64,000 nt of DNA, taken from positions 1 to 64,000 of the forward strand of contig NZ_CP043620.1 of the NCBI RefSeq assembly GCF_003008555.2, written 5' to 3'. Below, in pieces: positions 1 to 8,566 of this stretch. Position 1 is the stretch's first letter, and each line of letters opens with the position of its first letter. The translations under genes were made by a program, and so were the position numbers. The notes beneath the pieces were generated by a model. It did not search any database. It was not told the DNA's origin and worked only from the letters and a program-made list of their open reading frames with translations. This stretch comes from Pukyongiella litopenaei (GTDB lineage: Bacteria > Pseudomonadota > Alphaproteobacteria > Rhodobacterales > Rhodobacteraceae).

Positions 1-1
1 T

Positions 2-388
2 GCGGCTCCCGGGATTGGTCGCCCGAGATGGGAAGAGCTCAAAAAGGCCTTGGGTACCTACGACGGTGATCGAGACCAACTGCAAGCGGTAGCTCATGCA
101 GCCAAGTCCGAAAGTTCCGGCTCGGTCGATGAGGTTTCTGAGCGTGCGTTTCTCGCAGTTCTGGCAGCTGCGAAGAGTCCAGAGAAGAAAGCAAACCCGT
201 CTAGAAAGGGCGTGCCTGCTTTGGCGATCCCCGGTGTCGGAGCTGCGACGGTTAAGACCGGCCGCCAAGGCAAGCAGCTTAAGCTCGATCTGACTACGGA
301 TGAACCTGATTTTATCAGCTGGTTGGAGGGCAATGCCCCAAAGCTGATTACCGAGCTTCATGAGCGCTGGAAGCGTTCAGGAGACTGA
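2..388 (+). CDS. repB: RepB, plasmid partition protein (3' part only)
   Basis: The reading frame is open from the first bases and stops at 386-388, so this is the C-terminal ~128 residues of a longer gene. The first visible residues read GIGRPRW, a motif typical of RepB proteins of repABC plasmids. The end (KLDLTTDEPDFISWL) matches the usual RepB C-terminal dimerisation region. RepB is the ParB-like protein that binds parS and works with the RepA ATPase. repC follows 213 nt downstream, the standard repABC order; repA would lie left of the window. Confidence 0.85.
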   Translation, partial: AAPGIGRPRWEELKKALGTYDGDRDQLQAVAHAAKSESSGSVDEVSERAFLAVLAAAKSPEKKANPSRKGVPALAIPGVGAATVKTGRQGKQLKLDLTTDEPDFISWLEGNAPKLITELHERWKRSGD

Positions 389-427
389 GGAAGAGCAACC
401 AACAAGAAGGAGGCACGATACAGGCAA

Positions 428-465
428 AAAGAAAAAGGCCCCGAGAAGCTAGCTTCACGAGACCT
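428..465 (-). terminator. intrinsic terminator of the repB-repC antisense RNA
   Basis: Read on the minus strand, a 14-bp stem (one mismatch, two G-T wobbles) centred on the palindrome GAAGCTAGCTTC is followed by TTTTTC. The opposite strand lacks the T-run, so it terminates leftward transcription. Confidence 0.65.
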
Positions 466-530
466 TTGTAAGGTTTCGCACCGGGATCAGCCCGCTACAA
501 AATCTCAGTTTTCGCACTTCTGAATGTAGC
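430..530 (-). ncRNA. probable counter-transcribed RNA (incompatibility RNA) between repB and repC
   Basis: In repABC plasmids a small antisense RNA encoded between repB and repC represses repC. This gap is of the expected size, and its minus strand ends in a strong intrinsic terminator (436-465 followed by a T-rich run). The 5' end is inferred, since no clear -35/-10 pair could be assigned; only the terminator is directly visible. Confidence 0.5.
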
Positions 531-601
531 GTTCTGGCCCCTACCCCGCAAGCGCAAAGCGATTCGCGGGCCGTAGAAATTTTGCCTTCGTGAACGTTTT
601 C

Positions 602-1813
602 ATGGAGTACACACCGATTTCGCCGTTTATGCGGCCGATCTCGCACGCCCATCTGCGCGTGATCGAGCGACCCGAGGCATCTGTTCCGGGCAGACCCGTC
701 AACAAGTGGGAACTCCTGCGAGAGCTCTCCAAGGCGCAAGCGGCCTTTGGCGTGTCAGAACGTGATTTGACTGTTTTGCAGGGTCTCCTCAGCTTCTTTC
801 CAGACGATGCACTTGGCGGGAACGCCGAGATGGTAGTCTTCCCCTCGAACAAGGCGATCTGTGAGCGCCTGAATGGTATGCCCTGCTCCACTATGCGTCG
901 TCACCTCGCGCGTCTTGTCGAGGCTGGTTTGCTCCAGCGGCGTGATAGCCCCAATGGAAAGCGCTACGTCCGCAAGCACGGCGAAGAGCGCGTCGCCTTT
1001 GGCTTCGATCTTTCCCCGCTCTACTGCCAGTCCGAGGAGATAGCACGGGCCGCAGAGGCCGTACGTGAGGCTGAGGAGCGCGTCAGGCGTCTGAGAGAGG
1101 TTGTAAGCCTCATGCGGCGTGATCTCGCGGCCCTCGCGGAGTTCGGAGACGAGATGCAGCCAGGCCTAGGCTTCTGGGACCAGCTTCGTGACAAGGCTAT
1201 CCTCACAGCGCGCGCGCTTCGCCGCAAGCTTTCAATTGAGGACCTCGCGGCATATCGAGCCGATCTTGAAGCTCTCCTTGATCAGGCACGCAACATTATT
1301 GATGGTTCTGAAACAGAAGAAATGAACACCAATGATGCTCGATCTGAGCGTCACCATCATAATTCAAATAAAGAATCTATAGAACTTGAACCTGCTTTAG
1401 AAAAAAGCGGGGCGGCGGCCGGCGTGCCAGATGTGGACAGGGATGAGCCCGTGGCTGACGTCGATGAACAGGACACAAGACACCTGCCAAAGATCCCGCT
1501 GCACCTGGTGATTGCGGCGTGTCCCTCGCTCAAGACCTTTTACCAAGGCGAAATCCGGCATTGGCACCAGCTTTTCGATGCGGCATGCCATGTGCGACCA
1601 GCCATGGGGATCAGTGCATCTGCATGGGAAGAAGCGCAGCGGTTCATGGGTCCGGAGCAAGCGTCGATCGTCGTTTCTGCCATGCTGGAACGCTTTGAGG
1701 ACATCAGATCGCCTGGTGGATACTTGCGAGCTCTGACTGCCAAAGCTGTGGCCGGTGAGTTTTCCTGTGGCCCGATGGTCATGGCATTGATTGGACGACG
1801 ATCTGCAGCTTAA
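602..1813 (+). CDS. repC: RepC, replication initiator of a repABC plasmid
   Basis: About 403 residues, the usual RepC length. The N-terminus (MEYTPISPFMRPISHAHL) and the winged-helix region around SNKAICERLNGMPCSTMRRH are characteristic. A coiled-coil stretch (about residues 150-180) precedes an acidic linker, and the C-terminal domain follows. I chose ATG 602 because homologues start near the PISPF motif; GTG 590 in the same frame is possible. An AT-rich stretch at about 1310-1400 inside the gene is where the origin of repABC plasmids normally lies. The stop codon overlaps the first parS-like palindrome. Confidence 0.93.
   Translation: MEYTPISPFMRPISHAHLRVIERPEASVPGRPVNKWELLRELSKAQAAFGVSERDLTVLQGLLSFFPDDALGGNAEMVVFPSNKAICERLNGMPCSTMRRHLARLVEAGLLQRRDSPNGKRYVRKHGEERVAFGFDLSPLYCQSEEIARAAEAVREAEERVRRLREVVSLMRRDLAALAEFGDEMQPGLGFWDQLRDKAILTARALRRKLSIEDLAAYRADLEALLDQARNIIDGSETEEMNTNDARSERHHHNSNKESIELEPALEKSGAAAGVPDVDRDEPVADVDEQDTRHLPKIPLHLVIAACPSLKTFYQGEIRHWHQLFDAACHVRPAMGISASAWEEAQRFMGPEQASIVVSAMLERFEDIRSPGGYLRALTAKAVAGEFSCGPMVMALIGRRSAA
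1310..1400. other. AT-rich segment inside repC, candidate origin of replication
   Basis: This stretch is clearly more AT-rich than the rest of repC and encodes a low-complexity linker (His/Asn/Glu rich). In characterised repABC plasmids oriV lies in an AT-rich segment within repC. The assignment rests on position and composition only. Confidence 0.4.
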
Positions 1814-1824
1814 CAGCTGTTAAG
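1809..1824. other. parS-like palindrome, copy 1
   Basis: Perfect 16-bp palindrome CTTAACAGCTGTTAAG, overlapping the repC stop. RepB-type centromeres of repABC plasmids are 16-bp palindromes with a central GC and TT/AA flanks, which this fits except for C/G at the outermost positions. An identical copy lies 58 bp downstream. Confidence 0.6.
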
Positions 1825-1866
1825 GTTGAGAGACTGCGTACTGTTCCGCCACCTCGGGACTGACGA

Positions 1867-1882
1867 CTTAACAGCTGTTAAG
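1867..1882. other. parS-like palindrome, copy 2
   Basis: Identical to the palindrome at 1809-1824, with centres 58 bp apart. Two identical palindromes directly after repC suggest a small centromere cluster for RepB. An operator role is a less likely alternative. Confidence 0.6.
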
Positions 1883-1938
1883 GTCCTGTCTCGGGAGTGT
1901 CAGAACAGGAGAGGGAAAGGTTTGTTGGTTGGAGGGGT

Positions 1939-1985
1939 GACGGGAAGTGAGATCGGGAGAGTGGCTTCCGGCGCCCGTCGTGGAG
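1939..1985 (+). promoter_or_regulatory. structured leader, family 1 copy A, before the ParB-like gene
   Basis: Outer stem GACGGG (1939-1944) pairs with CCCGTC (1974-1979). An inner hairpin pairs GGGAG (1955-1959) with CTTCC (1965-1969), using a G-U pair. The Shine-Dalgarno GGAG (1982-1985) follows at once. The same architecture, with compensating changes, occurs at 6684 and 8567, so it is probably a cis-acting RNA. Confidence 0.65.
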
Positions 1986-1993
1986 AAAACCTG

Positions 1994-4162
1994 ATGGCGA
2001 AATCGGCCCAGAAAGTCACCCTGTCCCCGTCCCGGGACATTCCCTTCGACAAGCTCGTCCTGAGCCAGGCCAACGTCCGGCGCATCAAGGCCGGCATCTC
2101 GGTCGAGGAACTGGCCGAAGACATCGCCCGCCGCGGGTTGCTGCAGAGCCTGAGCGTCCGGCCCATTCTGGCGGATGACGGGTCCGAGACCGGCAAGTTC
2201 GAAATCCCCGCTGGCGGCCGGCGCTTCCAAGCACTCTCGCTCCTGGTGAAGCAGAAGCGTCTGGCCAAGACGACGCCCATCCCGTGCATCGTACGGGATG
2301 CCACTTCCGCGATCCTCGCCGAAGACGACTCGCTCGCTGAGAACATGCAGCGTGCAGCCCTGCATCCGCTCGACCAATTCCGCGCCTTCGTTGTTTTGCG
2401 GGAGAAGGGTCAAGGCGATGAAGAGATCGCAGCCGCCTTCTTCGTCACGCCGCAGGTGGTGAAACAGCGCCTGAAACTCGCCGCCGTGGCCCCTGCCCTG
2501 CTCGAGTTCTACGCCGAGGACGAGATGACGCTGGAGCAGCTGATGGCCTTCACGGTCAATCCGGATCACGAACGTCAGGTTCAGGTCTGGGAGGCGATCA
2601 AGTCTTCGTGGAACAAGGAGCCCTATCAGATCCGGCGGATGCTGACCGAAACCTCGGTGCGCGCCTCCGATCGTCGTGCCGTCTTTGTCGGCGTTGAGGC
2701 CTATGAGGCTGCTGGCGGCACCATGTTGCATGACCTCTTCCAAGGCGATGACGGTGGTTGGCTGGAAGACCCTGCCCTTCTCGATCGTCTGGTCAGCGAG
2801 AAGCTTCAGGCTGAAGCCGAAGCTATCGCGACCGAAAGTTGGAAATGGATCGAGGTCTCGCTCGACCTGCCCTATGGCTACAGCCACGGTTTGCGGCGGC
2901 TGAGCGGAGACCCGGCGCCGATGACGGATGACGAAGGCGCGGCCCATGCCAAGCTGCTTGCCGAATACCGGGCGCTCGAAGAGGAATACGAGGGCCAGGA
3001 TGAATTCCCCGAAGAGATCGATGCGCGTCTTGGCGCGTTGGAAGTCGCGATGGAGAAGCTCGAGGCTCGGCCGTTGATCTTCGACGATGAGGAGATCGCG
3101 CGGGCAGGGGCTTTCGTGACGCTTGACCGCTATGGCGAGCTTGCCGTCTACCGGGGCTTTGTCCGGCCCGAGGATGAGCCTCGGGAAGACGCCGACGTCC
3201 ACATCGGTGAACACGGGGCAGGCGGGCAGGGCGCTGAGCTTTCAGCGGGGAGTAATGTGGATGGTATCGGTCACGGCACGGTAATTACTTCTGCTGGTCA
3301 GGCGCTTGGTGCCAACGTCCCCGACGACGAGGACGACGGAGCCTTGAAGCCCTTGCCTGAGCGGCTGGTCATGGAGTTGACGGCGCACCGGACATTGGCA
3401 CTGCGGGAAGCTGTCGGGCGTTCTCCCGACGTCGCCCTGACGCTTCTGCTCCTGAAGCTCGTCAACGACACCTTCCGGACATCCAGTTCGGCCGGCAGCT
3501 GCCTCGATGCCTCAGTCCGTCACGTCTACATGTCCGCGCAGGCGAGCGATCTGAAGGACAGCGTGGTGGCAAAGCTGGTAGACGAACGTCACGCGGAGTG
3601 GGAGGCCGACTTGCCGCTCGGCAACGATGCCGCTCTCTGGGACTACCTGGCTTCCCTTGATCAGGTGAGCCGGCTGTCCCTGCTCGCGCATTGCCTCAGC
3701 TTCGGGATCAACGCGCTCCATGAGAAGGTGAACCCCTATGGTGCTGGTATCTCGGCCAGCGGTTTGACCAAGCGGATGACCCAGTCCGACTTGGTCGCAC
3801 AGGCGGTCGAACTCGACATGGTCGAGGCGGGTTGGGAGCCGACGGCCGATACCTACCTGAACCGCGTGCCCAAGGCACGGATCCTCGAGGCCGTGCGCGA
3901 GGCGAAAGGGGAGGTGACGTCGCAGCTCCTCGATCACCTGAAGAAGGGCGAGATGGCGACCGAGGCCGAGCGCCTGTTGAAAGGCAGCGGATGGTTGCCG
4001 GAGGTTCTTCGCCGTCACGATCTGGTAGCACTCGATGGTGCGGAAGGGCAGGGGGCACCAGAGCCCGTTTCCGACGCCGAGCAGGCCGAAGATGTCGACC
4101 TGCCTGCCTTCCTCACCGCTGACCTGCCGGGTGATGATGCGTCGATGATGGCCGCGGAGTGA
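1994..4162 (+). CDS. large ParB/Srx-domain DNA-binding protein
   Basis: 722 residues from ATG 1994, which has GGAGA eight bases upstream; the frame is open further upstream but that part is leader. Residues about 15-150 form a ParB N-terminal domain: a segment reading VRRIKAGISVEELAEDI, then an arginine-rich ENMQRA-like motif (EDDSLAENMQRAAL) followed by a helix-turn-helix. The remainder is a long acidic region conserved in this plasmid gene family. It is not RepB of the replicon. Such ParB-like proteins occur next to ssb, DUF932 and radC on alphaproteobacterial plasmids and are thought to act in DNA establishment or anti-restriction, but the function is unproven. Confidence 0.8.
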   Translation: MAKSAQKVTLSPSRDIPFDKLVLSQANVRRIKAGISVEELAEDIARRGLLQSLSVRPILADDGSETGKFEIPAGGRRFQALSLLVKQKRLAKTTPIPCIVRDATSAILAEDDSLAENMQRAALHPLDQFRAFVVLREKGQGDEEIAAAFFVTPQVVKQRLKLAAVAPALLEFYAEDEMTLEQLMAFTVNPDHERQVQVWEAIKSSWNKEPYQIRRMLTETSVRASDRRAVFVGVEAYEAAGGTMLHDLFQGDDGGWLEDPALLDRLVSEKLQAEAEAIATESWKWIEVSLDLPYGYSHGLRRLSGDPAPMTDDEGAAHAKLLAEYRALEEEYEGQDEFPEEIDARLGALEVAMEKLEARPLIFDDEEIARAGAFVTLDRYGELAVYRGFVRPEDEPREDADVHIGEHGAGGQGAELSAGSNVDGIGHGTVITSAGQALGANVPDDEDDGALKPLPERLVMELTAHRTLALREAVGRSPDVALTLLLLKLVNDTFRTSSSAGSCLDASVRHVYMSAQASDLKDSVVAKLVDERHAEWEADLPLGNDAALWDYLASLDQVSRLSLLAHCLSFGINALHEKVNPYGAGISASGLTKRMTQSDLVAQAVELDMVEAGWEPTADTYLNRVPKARILEAVREAKGEVTSQLLDHLKKGEMATEAERLLKGSGWLPEVLRRHDLVALDGAEGQGAPEPVSDAEQAEDVDLPAFLTADLPGDDASMMAAE

Positions 4163-4228
4163 TCTGCGCCATCCGAGGGCGGGGAAACCCACCCTCAATC
4201 ACATAAAAGATAACAATATCAATAAGAT

Positions 4229-4248
4229 GAATGCAAAATGATGCATTC
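4229..4248. promoter_or_regulatory. inverted repeat upstream of the 4262 gene
   Basis: GAATGCA (4229-4235) and TGCATTC (4242-4248) flank a 6-bp spacer in an AT-rich stretch just before the Shine-Dalgarno of the 4262 ORF. It could be an operator or a small leader hairpin. Confidence 0.4.
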
Positions 4249-4261
4249 AGGATGAGGAATC

Positions 4262-4750
4262 ATGTCTGCAACGACCATTCTCGATACCGCGCCCCTGGGC
4301 GCGCTCATTCGCTACACCGATAGCACACCGAAACCGCCCGCCCGGTTCACGAAGAAGCTCGCGGCCTGGGAGCGCTCGAACGGCGTCGGCCGTCTCGTCA
4401 AGAAGGAGCCGCCGCGACCCTATCCGACCTGGACGGCGCCGGCGTCGTTCACGCTGCACGAGGGGAACTTCTCTTCGGACGGCGTCATTCTCGTGACGAT
4501 CATGCGGACTCATTCGGCTGACAGTGCCTTGACCTTCGAGGTCGCTGAGGAACCACAGCCTGGGCAGGTGCGTGTCCTGCTGGATTTCGGCGGTTGCACG
4601 GAGCTGCTCCACCTGGCCGAGTCTGTCACGGCTGCGGAACTCTGGATCGCCAGAGAAGGCTACTGTCCACCGTGCACGCATCACCCGACGGGCTTTTTCA
4701 GGGTCTTGTCGAAGGGACGGTCCCGAAGACAGGAAACACAGGAGCTTATC
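4262..4750 (+). CDS. conserved plasmid protein, in frame with ssb and without its own stop
   Basis: Starts at ATG 4262 behind GGATGAGG. The ~163 codons before ssb encode a soluble domain (starting MSATTILDTAPLGALI) of a family I associate with Rhodobacterales plasmids; no function is known. The frame runs straight through the ssb start without a stop, giving a possible 297-residue fusion. The last ~30 codons before ssb look degenerate (Cys/Arg/Ser-rich), which suggests a frameshift or loss of the original stop rather than an ancestral fusion. Confidence 0.55.
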
Positions 4751-5155
4751 ATGCAGAACATCGTCATCCTCGCCGGCAACATCGGTCAGACCCCCGAAGT
4801 CCGCACCACCCAGAGCGGCACCAAGATCACCAACTTCAGCCTCGCCACCTCGCGCCCCCGCCTCTCGGAAGGCCGTGTGATGCGCGACGAGAACGGCTAC
4901 CGGGTCATGGACACCGAATGGCACCGCATCACCTGCTTCAACGGTCTCGGCAAGACGGTCGCGGAGCACTGCGAAAAGGGCATGAAGGTCCTCGTCCACG
5001 GCCGCATCCACTACACCAAGTGGATCGACAGTATGGGGAACGACCGCTACGGCTGCGAGATCATCGCCGAGAAGGTCGACTTCCTGAGCCGCCCGAAGTC
5101 GGCCGAGAACGAAAACCCCGAGCTGGTCGACCGCGACGATGAGATCCCGTTCTGA
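4751..5155 (+). CDS. ssb: single-stranded DNA-binding protein
   Basis: 134 residues with an OB fold beginning MQNIVILAGNIGQTPEVR and ending in the acidic tip DDEIPF that SSB uses to recruit partner proteins. An internal CAGGAG Shine-Dalgarno sits before ATG 4751, so independent translation is likely even though the frame continues upstream. Plasmid-borne SSBs protect incoming single strands during conjugation and establishment, which suits this neighbourhood. It is shorter than chromosomal SSBs because the disordered linker is brief. Confidence 0.92.
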   Translation: MQNIVILAGNIGQTPEVRTTQSGTKITNFSLATSRPRLSEGRVMRDENGYRVMDTEWHRITCFNGLGKTVAEHCEKGMKVLVHGRIHYTKWIDSMGNDRYGCEIIAEKVDFLSRPKSAENENPELVDRDDEIPF

Positions 5156-5176
5156 GGAACGGGGTCTCCCCCTCGG

Positions 5177-5200
5177 GCCCGGCGGGTTAAACCGCCGGGC
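5177..5200 (+). terminator. hairpin after ssb
   Basis: GCCCGGCGG and CCGCCGGGC form a perfect 9-bp stem around GTTAAA, 21 bp after the ssb stop. The T-run is weak, so termination strength is uncertain. Confidence 0.6.
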
Positions 5201-5294
5201 TAAAAGTCTCTTCGGGTCACTGGAAAAGGCACCCACGCTTGCCTTCCGGTGCTGAGCGCCTTGAATGCGCCTAATTGTTCAACGTGCGCACGAG

Positions 5295-6434
5295 CTAGAT
5301 TTCGTCTTTGGTTCTGGTCGCGCCGTGACTGCGATACGCGTCGAGCATCAAACGCGTATATTCGGCCGTGCTCTGGGTCACGGTGCCCAAACCGGGCCAT
5401 GCGAACAACGGATCCGACCAAGTAACTTCCAACTCAATCTCGATTCCAAGCAGTGCGGCCACTTCGATCGCAGCAGTCAGCTCCTTGTCCTCGGGCCAGT
5501 AGTGATCCTCGAAGGAAACAACCACGTCGAGATCGTCATCAACCCAGATTTCGGCCAGACTCGCTCCCATGCGCTCGCTGGCATTGGTCGCATCCTCGAA
5601 CAGGGCAGCCCGGATCAAATGGGTCACCTGATCACTGTCGAGGTCAAGCCTTGGCCGCGGATCTATAATTGACACGATGGGTTCAATCTCTTGCCTTTCG
5701 GCGCGGGATTGGACTGGCACCGGTTTTTCATCGTTCGGTCCCAGCCAGAAGGCTTCTGGAAAAATGTTGATTGGTGATGCGCCGCAGCAGGGGCAGTGCC
5801 ATTGGTTTCCAGCGATCTGTGGACCGGTGATCTCTGCGTTGCAGTGAAGGCAGTACCAGAGGTTTGATTCCTCTATCTCCAAGAACGGGTGGCGGACCTT
5901 TCCCTCTGCATCCGGTTTCGTGGCGCGCCGCGGCCAATCTGCAAATCGTCGCGCCTTGACGCTCTTCATCAACTCCTTGGCAATTCCGATTGCCTCTGCA
6001 AGCAGCACTCGATCGTTCATCGGGCTGTTCTGGGCGTGCTCGATGTCGACCTCAACTCGAGGGGCAGCCGAAGGGTTTTCTGGCAGCACTATGCGCCAGC
6101 TGTCACCTTCCATACGAACGTCGCCAAGCATCGTGCTCAACTCGTATGGATGCCCTCGTACTTCGCCTCGAGTGATGGCGTCGAGCCCCCCGAAGATATG
6201 GTCAAAGGTCGTACCCTCGTAGGACGTGATCCGTTGCACGAAGGCCTTTATCGCGGCGACTTGTGCTTCGGATGGGGCCCACTCTCCTTTTGCGCTGACC
6301 GTCAATGCGTTCCAATGAGGAAAGCCCAATCGAGCAGCAACAAAGTCGAGCGCCACGTGCTGCGGCTGCCCCGTCGCTCTAGCGTATCGCTTTGCCAGAA
6401 GTTTCAATGTCTTAAGTTGATCGTTCTCTGTCAT
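5295..6434 (-). CDS. hypothetical protein with zinc ribbon
   Basis: 379 residues, opposite in direction to its neighbours. Residues about 8-45 form a helical segment ending FPHWNAL, similar to the N-terminal helices found in some plasmid 'glyoxalase superfamily' proteins. Two CxxC pairs (CLHC and CPCC, about residues 195-218) look like a zinc ribbon. The C-terminal part is acidic (WVDDDLDVVVSFEDHYWPED). I do not recognise a function; it may be an independent insertion in the establishment block. Confidence 0.6.
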   Translation of the reverse strand: MTENDQLKTLKLLAKRYARATGQPQHVALDFVAARLGFPHWNALTVSAKGEWAPSEAQVAAIKAFVQRITSYEGTTFDHIFGGLDAITRGEVRGHPYELSTMLGDVRMEGDSWRIVLPENPSAAPRVEVDIEHAQNSPMNDRVLLAEAIGIAKELMKSVKARRFADWPRRATKPDAEGKVRHPFLEIEESNLWYCLHCNAEITGPQIAGNQWHCPCCGASPINIFPEAFWLGPNDEKPVPVQSRAERQEIEPIVSIIDPRPRLDLDSDQVTHLIRAALFEDATNASERMGASLAEIWVDDDLDVVVSFEDHYWPEDKELTAAIEVAALLGIEIELEVTWSDPLFAWPGLGTVTQSTAEYTRLMLDAYRSHGATRTKDEI

Positions 6435-6683
6435 GATCCATGTCCAAGCTGGATCCGACTAGGTGCCCGCTGCTAATCAGACCCGCCGATGGCATGAAGT
6501 CTGCTGTTCGAAATCAAGATCGCTGCAAAGCTTCGCGTGGCGGGCACACCGGCCTGCGAGAAAGGCCTTGTTTAACCTCTGCCATTTTTGAACGCAGGTC
6601 AACACCAGCGAGTTGCGGGCGTGCGGCGCCTCAGACTTAGCGCCGTCTGCCCGAGAGAGTTCGAGGTTGGCTGGTTTCCCGGT

Positions 6684-6730
6684 GACGGGTTGATGGCTGG
6701 GAGAGTGGCTCCCGGCGCCTGTCGCGGAGG
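6684..6730 (+). promoter_or_regulatory. structured leader, family 1 copy B, before DUF932
   Basis: Outer stem GACGGG (6684-6689) with CCTGTC (6718-6723, one G-U). Inner stem GGGAG (6699-6703) with CTCCC (6709-6713). GGAGG (6726-6730) follows. Relative to copy A, changes in both stems keep pairing, and an upstream stretch (from about 6665) is also alignable with copy A. Confidence 0.65.
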
Positions 6731-6737
6731 AATGCCG

Positions 6738-7937
6738 ATGGGCGTTGTGGAAGTTCTGGATTCGGTACAGCCGACGCGGGCTGGTGGCTGGAAAGTGGAT
6801 GTAAGTCGGGGCGAGCGGAATGGGCGGGTGTCGTCCGAATGGTTCAACCGGCCGGATGACGAGCGGTACCTGTCGCTCGACGATCTCTGGGCGAATGTGA
6901 AAGGACGCTCCGAGCGCAGCCGCAGCCGTGTGGTGCAGACCGCCGACATCCGCGTCGAGGCCGCGCGCGACAGCGCCGAGCGATTGCACTTGGTCCTACC
7001 GAAAGCGCAGGAGCCAGTTGCACCGACGCATTGGGCGTTCGGTCAACTGGCCAGCATTGTCGGCGCTCCGGCCTCCTACCTGCGGCAGCTGCCCGCGCCG
7101 TTGGCGGGGATCAACCTGCAATACGGTTTGACCAACCACCGCGCCGAGCAGGTGAAGACTTTTGAGACCGAGGATGGCCGCACGGAACTGCGCGCCGTGA
7201 CCGGCCCAGACTACGGCCGCATCCATGACTTCGAGCTTGTCGAGGCGGTGCAGCGCATCGCGGGCAATGGCACGGGCGATACGCGCTGGAAGGTGCCGGG
7301 TGTGCTGGATTGGTCGACCGGGGTCTACAACCCCGATGTCGAAATCAGCCGCGACACGACTACGCTCTACGCCTCGGACCGCGATGTCTTCTTGTTCCTG
7401 GTCGACGATCGCAATCCGATTGAAGCGGGCAAGCTGGCGGACGGCTCGCCCGACCTCTACTTCCGGGGATTCTACTGCTGGAACTCCGAGGTGGGGGCAA
7501 AGACCCTCGGCATGGCGAGCTTCTACTTGCGGGCGGTGTGCCAGAACCGGAACCTGTGGGGCGTCGAGGATTTCCAGGAGATCAAGATCCGCCACTCGAA
7601 ATACGCCGCGTTGCGCTTCGCACATGAGGCCGCGCCCGCGTTGACGCGGTTTGCCAATTCCTCGCCGCAGGGGTTCGTGAACGGGATCCGGGCAGCTCGA
7701 CAGCAGGTCGTGGCGCGGAGCGATGAGGACCGTGCCGATTTCCTGCGTAAACGCGGTTTCTCGAAAGCCGAATCCGGCAAGATCATCGAGAAGGTGCTGA
7801 TGGAGGAAGGCCGCCCGCCCGAAAGCATCTTCGACTTCGTCCAAGGCATCACGCGACTTGCGCGCGACAAAACCCAGCAGGATGCCCGCCTCGACATGGA
7901 AGGGCGCGCCAAGAAGCTCCTCGACCGGGTCGGTTGA
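6738..7937 (+). CDS. DUF932 domain protein (plasmid/phage-type)
   Basis: 399 residues from ATG 6738, chosen because GGAGG lies seven bases upstream; ATG 6732 is too close to it. Typical DUF932 features include GPDYGRIHDFELVEAV and the later FRGFYCWNSEVGAKTLG stretch. DUF932 proteins are frequent on conjugative plasmids and phages near ssb and radC; their biochemical role is not established. A family-1 structured leader precedes it and a hairpin follows. Confidence 0.85.
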   Translation: MGVVEVLDSVQPTRAGGWKVDVSRGERNGRVSSEWFNRPDDERYLSLDDLWANVKGRSERSRSRVVQTADIRVEAARDSAERLHLVLPKAQEPVAPTHWAFGQLASIVGAPASYLRQLPAPLAGINLQYGLTNHRAEQVKTFETEDGRTELRAVTGPDYGRIHDFELVEAVQRIAGNGTGDTRWKVPGVLDWSTGVYNPDVEISRDTTTLYASDRDVFLFLVDDRNPIEAGKLADGSPDLYFRGFYCWNSEVGAKTLGMASFYLRAVCQNRNLWGVEDFQEIKIRHSKYAALRFAHEAAPALTRFANSSPQGFVNGIRAARQQVVARSDEDRADFLRKRGFSKAESGKIIEKVLMEEGRPPESIFDFVQGITRLARDKTQQDARLDMEGRAKKLLDRVG

Positions 7938-7954
7938 GGCGAACTTCGATAGAG

Positions 7955-7979
7955 CGACCGCCTACAAGCCTGGCGGTCG
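7955..7979 (+). terminator. hairpin after the DUF932 gene
   Basis: CGACCGCC (7955-7962) pairs with GGCGGTCG (7972-7979), followed by TTTC. Position and shape fit a Rho-independent terminator. Confidence 0.6.
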
Positions 7980-8065
7980 TTTCACCTCACTTATCACATG
8001 CACGCCGCTGGCCTTGCCCGATAGGGCAGGCGCCTTCGGGATTCGTGCAATACAGCGAGACCCCC

Positions 8066-8506
8066 ATGACCCCCCAGGAAGAAACCGTCATCCTCGAGGC
8101 CCGTGAAATCCTCGGCCGCTATCTCAGCCGAAACCCCGTCATCGATAGCTGGCAGGCGCTTCTTGACTATTGCGCGCTGACGGTGCGCGGGCCGATCGAG
8201 CGGTTCCACGTGCTCTATCTCGACCGCAAGAACCGGATCATCTCCGATGAACTCCTCTCGACCGGCACAGTCGACCATGTTCCAGTCTATCCACGCGAGG
8301 TGATCAAGCGGGCGCTGATGTTGAACGCCAGCGCCCTGATCCTGATTCACAACCACCCGTCGGGCGATCCGACGCCTTCGGAGGCCGACCTCAGCATGAC
8401 CAAAGAGATCCAGAAGGGGTGTCGCTATCTCGGCCTCACGCTGCACGACCACATCATCGTCGGCGCCGGGACGGAACTGAGCCTGGGGGCCCTGGCCAAG
8501 CTCTGA
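8066..8506 (+). CDS. radC: RadC/JAB (MPN+) domain protein
   Basis: 146 residues from ATG 8066. The metal-binding JAMM signature HNHPSGDPTPSEAD is complete, with an upstream Glu in the expected strand (SDELLSTG). It lacks the N-terminal helix-hairpin-helix part of chromosomal RadC, as is usual for the short plasmid/phage RadC proteins that travel with anti-restriction genes. The open frame extends upstream to 7934, but that segment carries the preceding gene's hairpin. A second hairpin with a GATA loop (about 8014-8034) lies in the leader. Confidence 0.88.
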   Translation: MTPQEETVILEAREILGRYLSRNPVIDSWQALLDYCALTVRGPIERFHVLYLDRKNRIISDELLSTGTVDHVPVYPREVIKRALMLNASALILIHNHPSGDPTPSEADLSMTKEIQKGCRYLGLTLHDHIIVGAGTELSLGALAKL

Positions 8507-8566
8507 CGCGCCATTCGGATCTGCAGCCGTCGCCCCTTGGAGGACGAGGGCGGCGGTTCGGTCTTT

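Noticed and set aside
1868-3214. 448-codon open frame on the minus strand
   Set aside because: Lies wholly opposite the ParB-like gene, has no ribosome site and no family resemblance; an antisense shadow of high-GC coding DNA.
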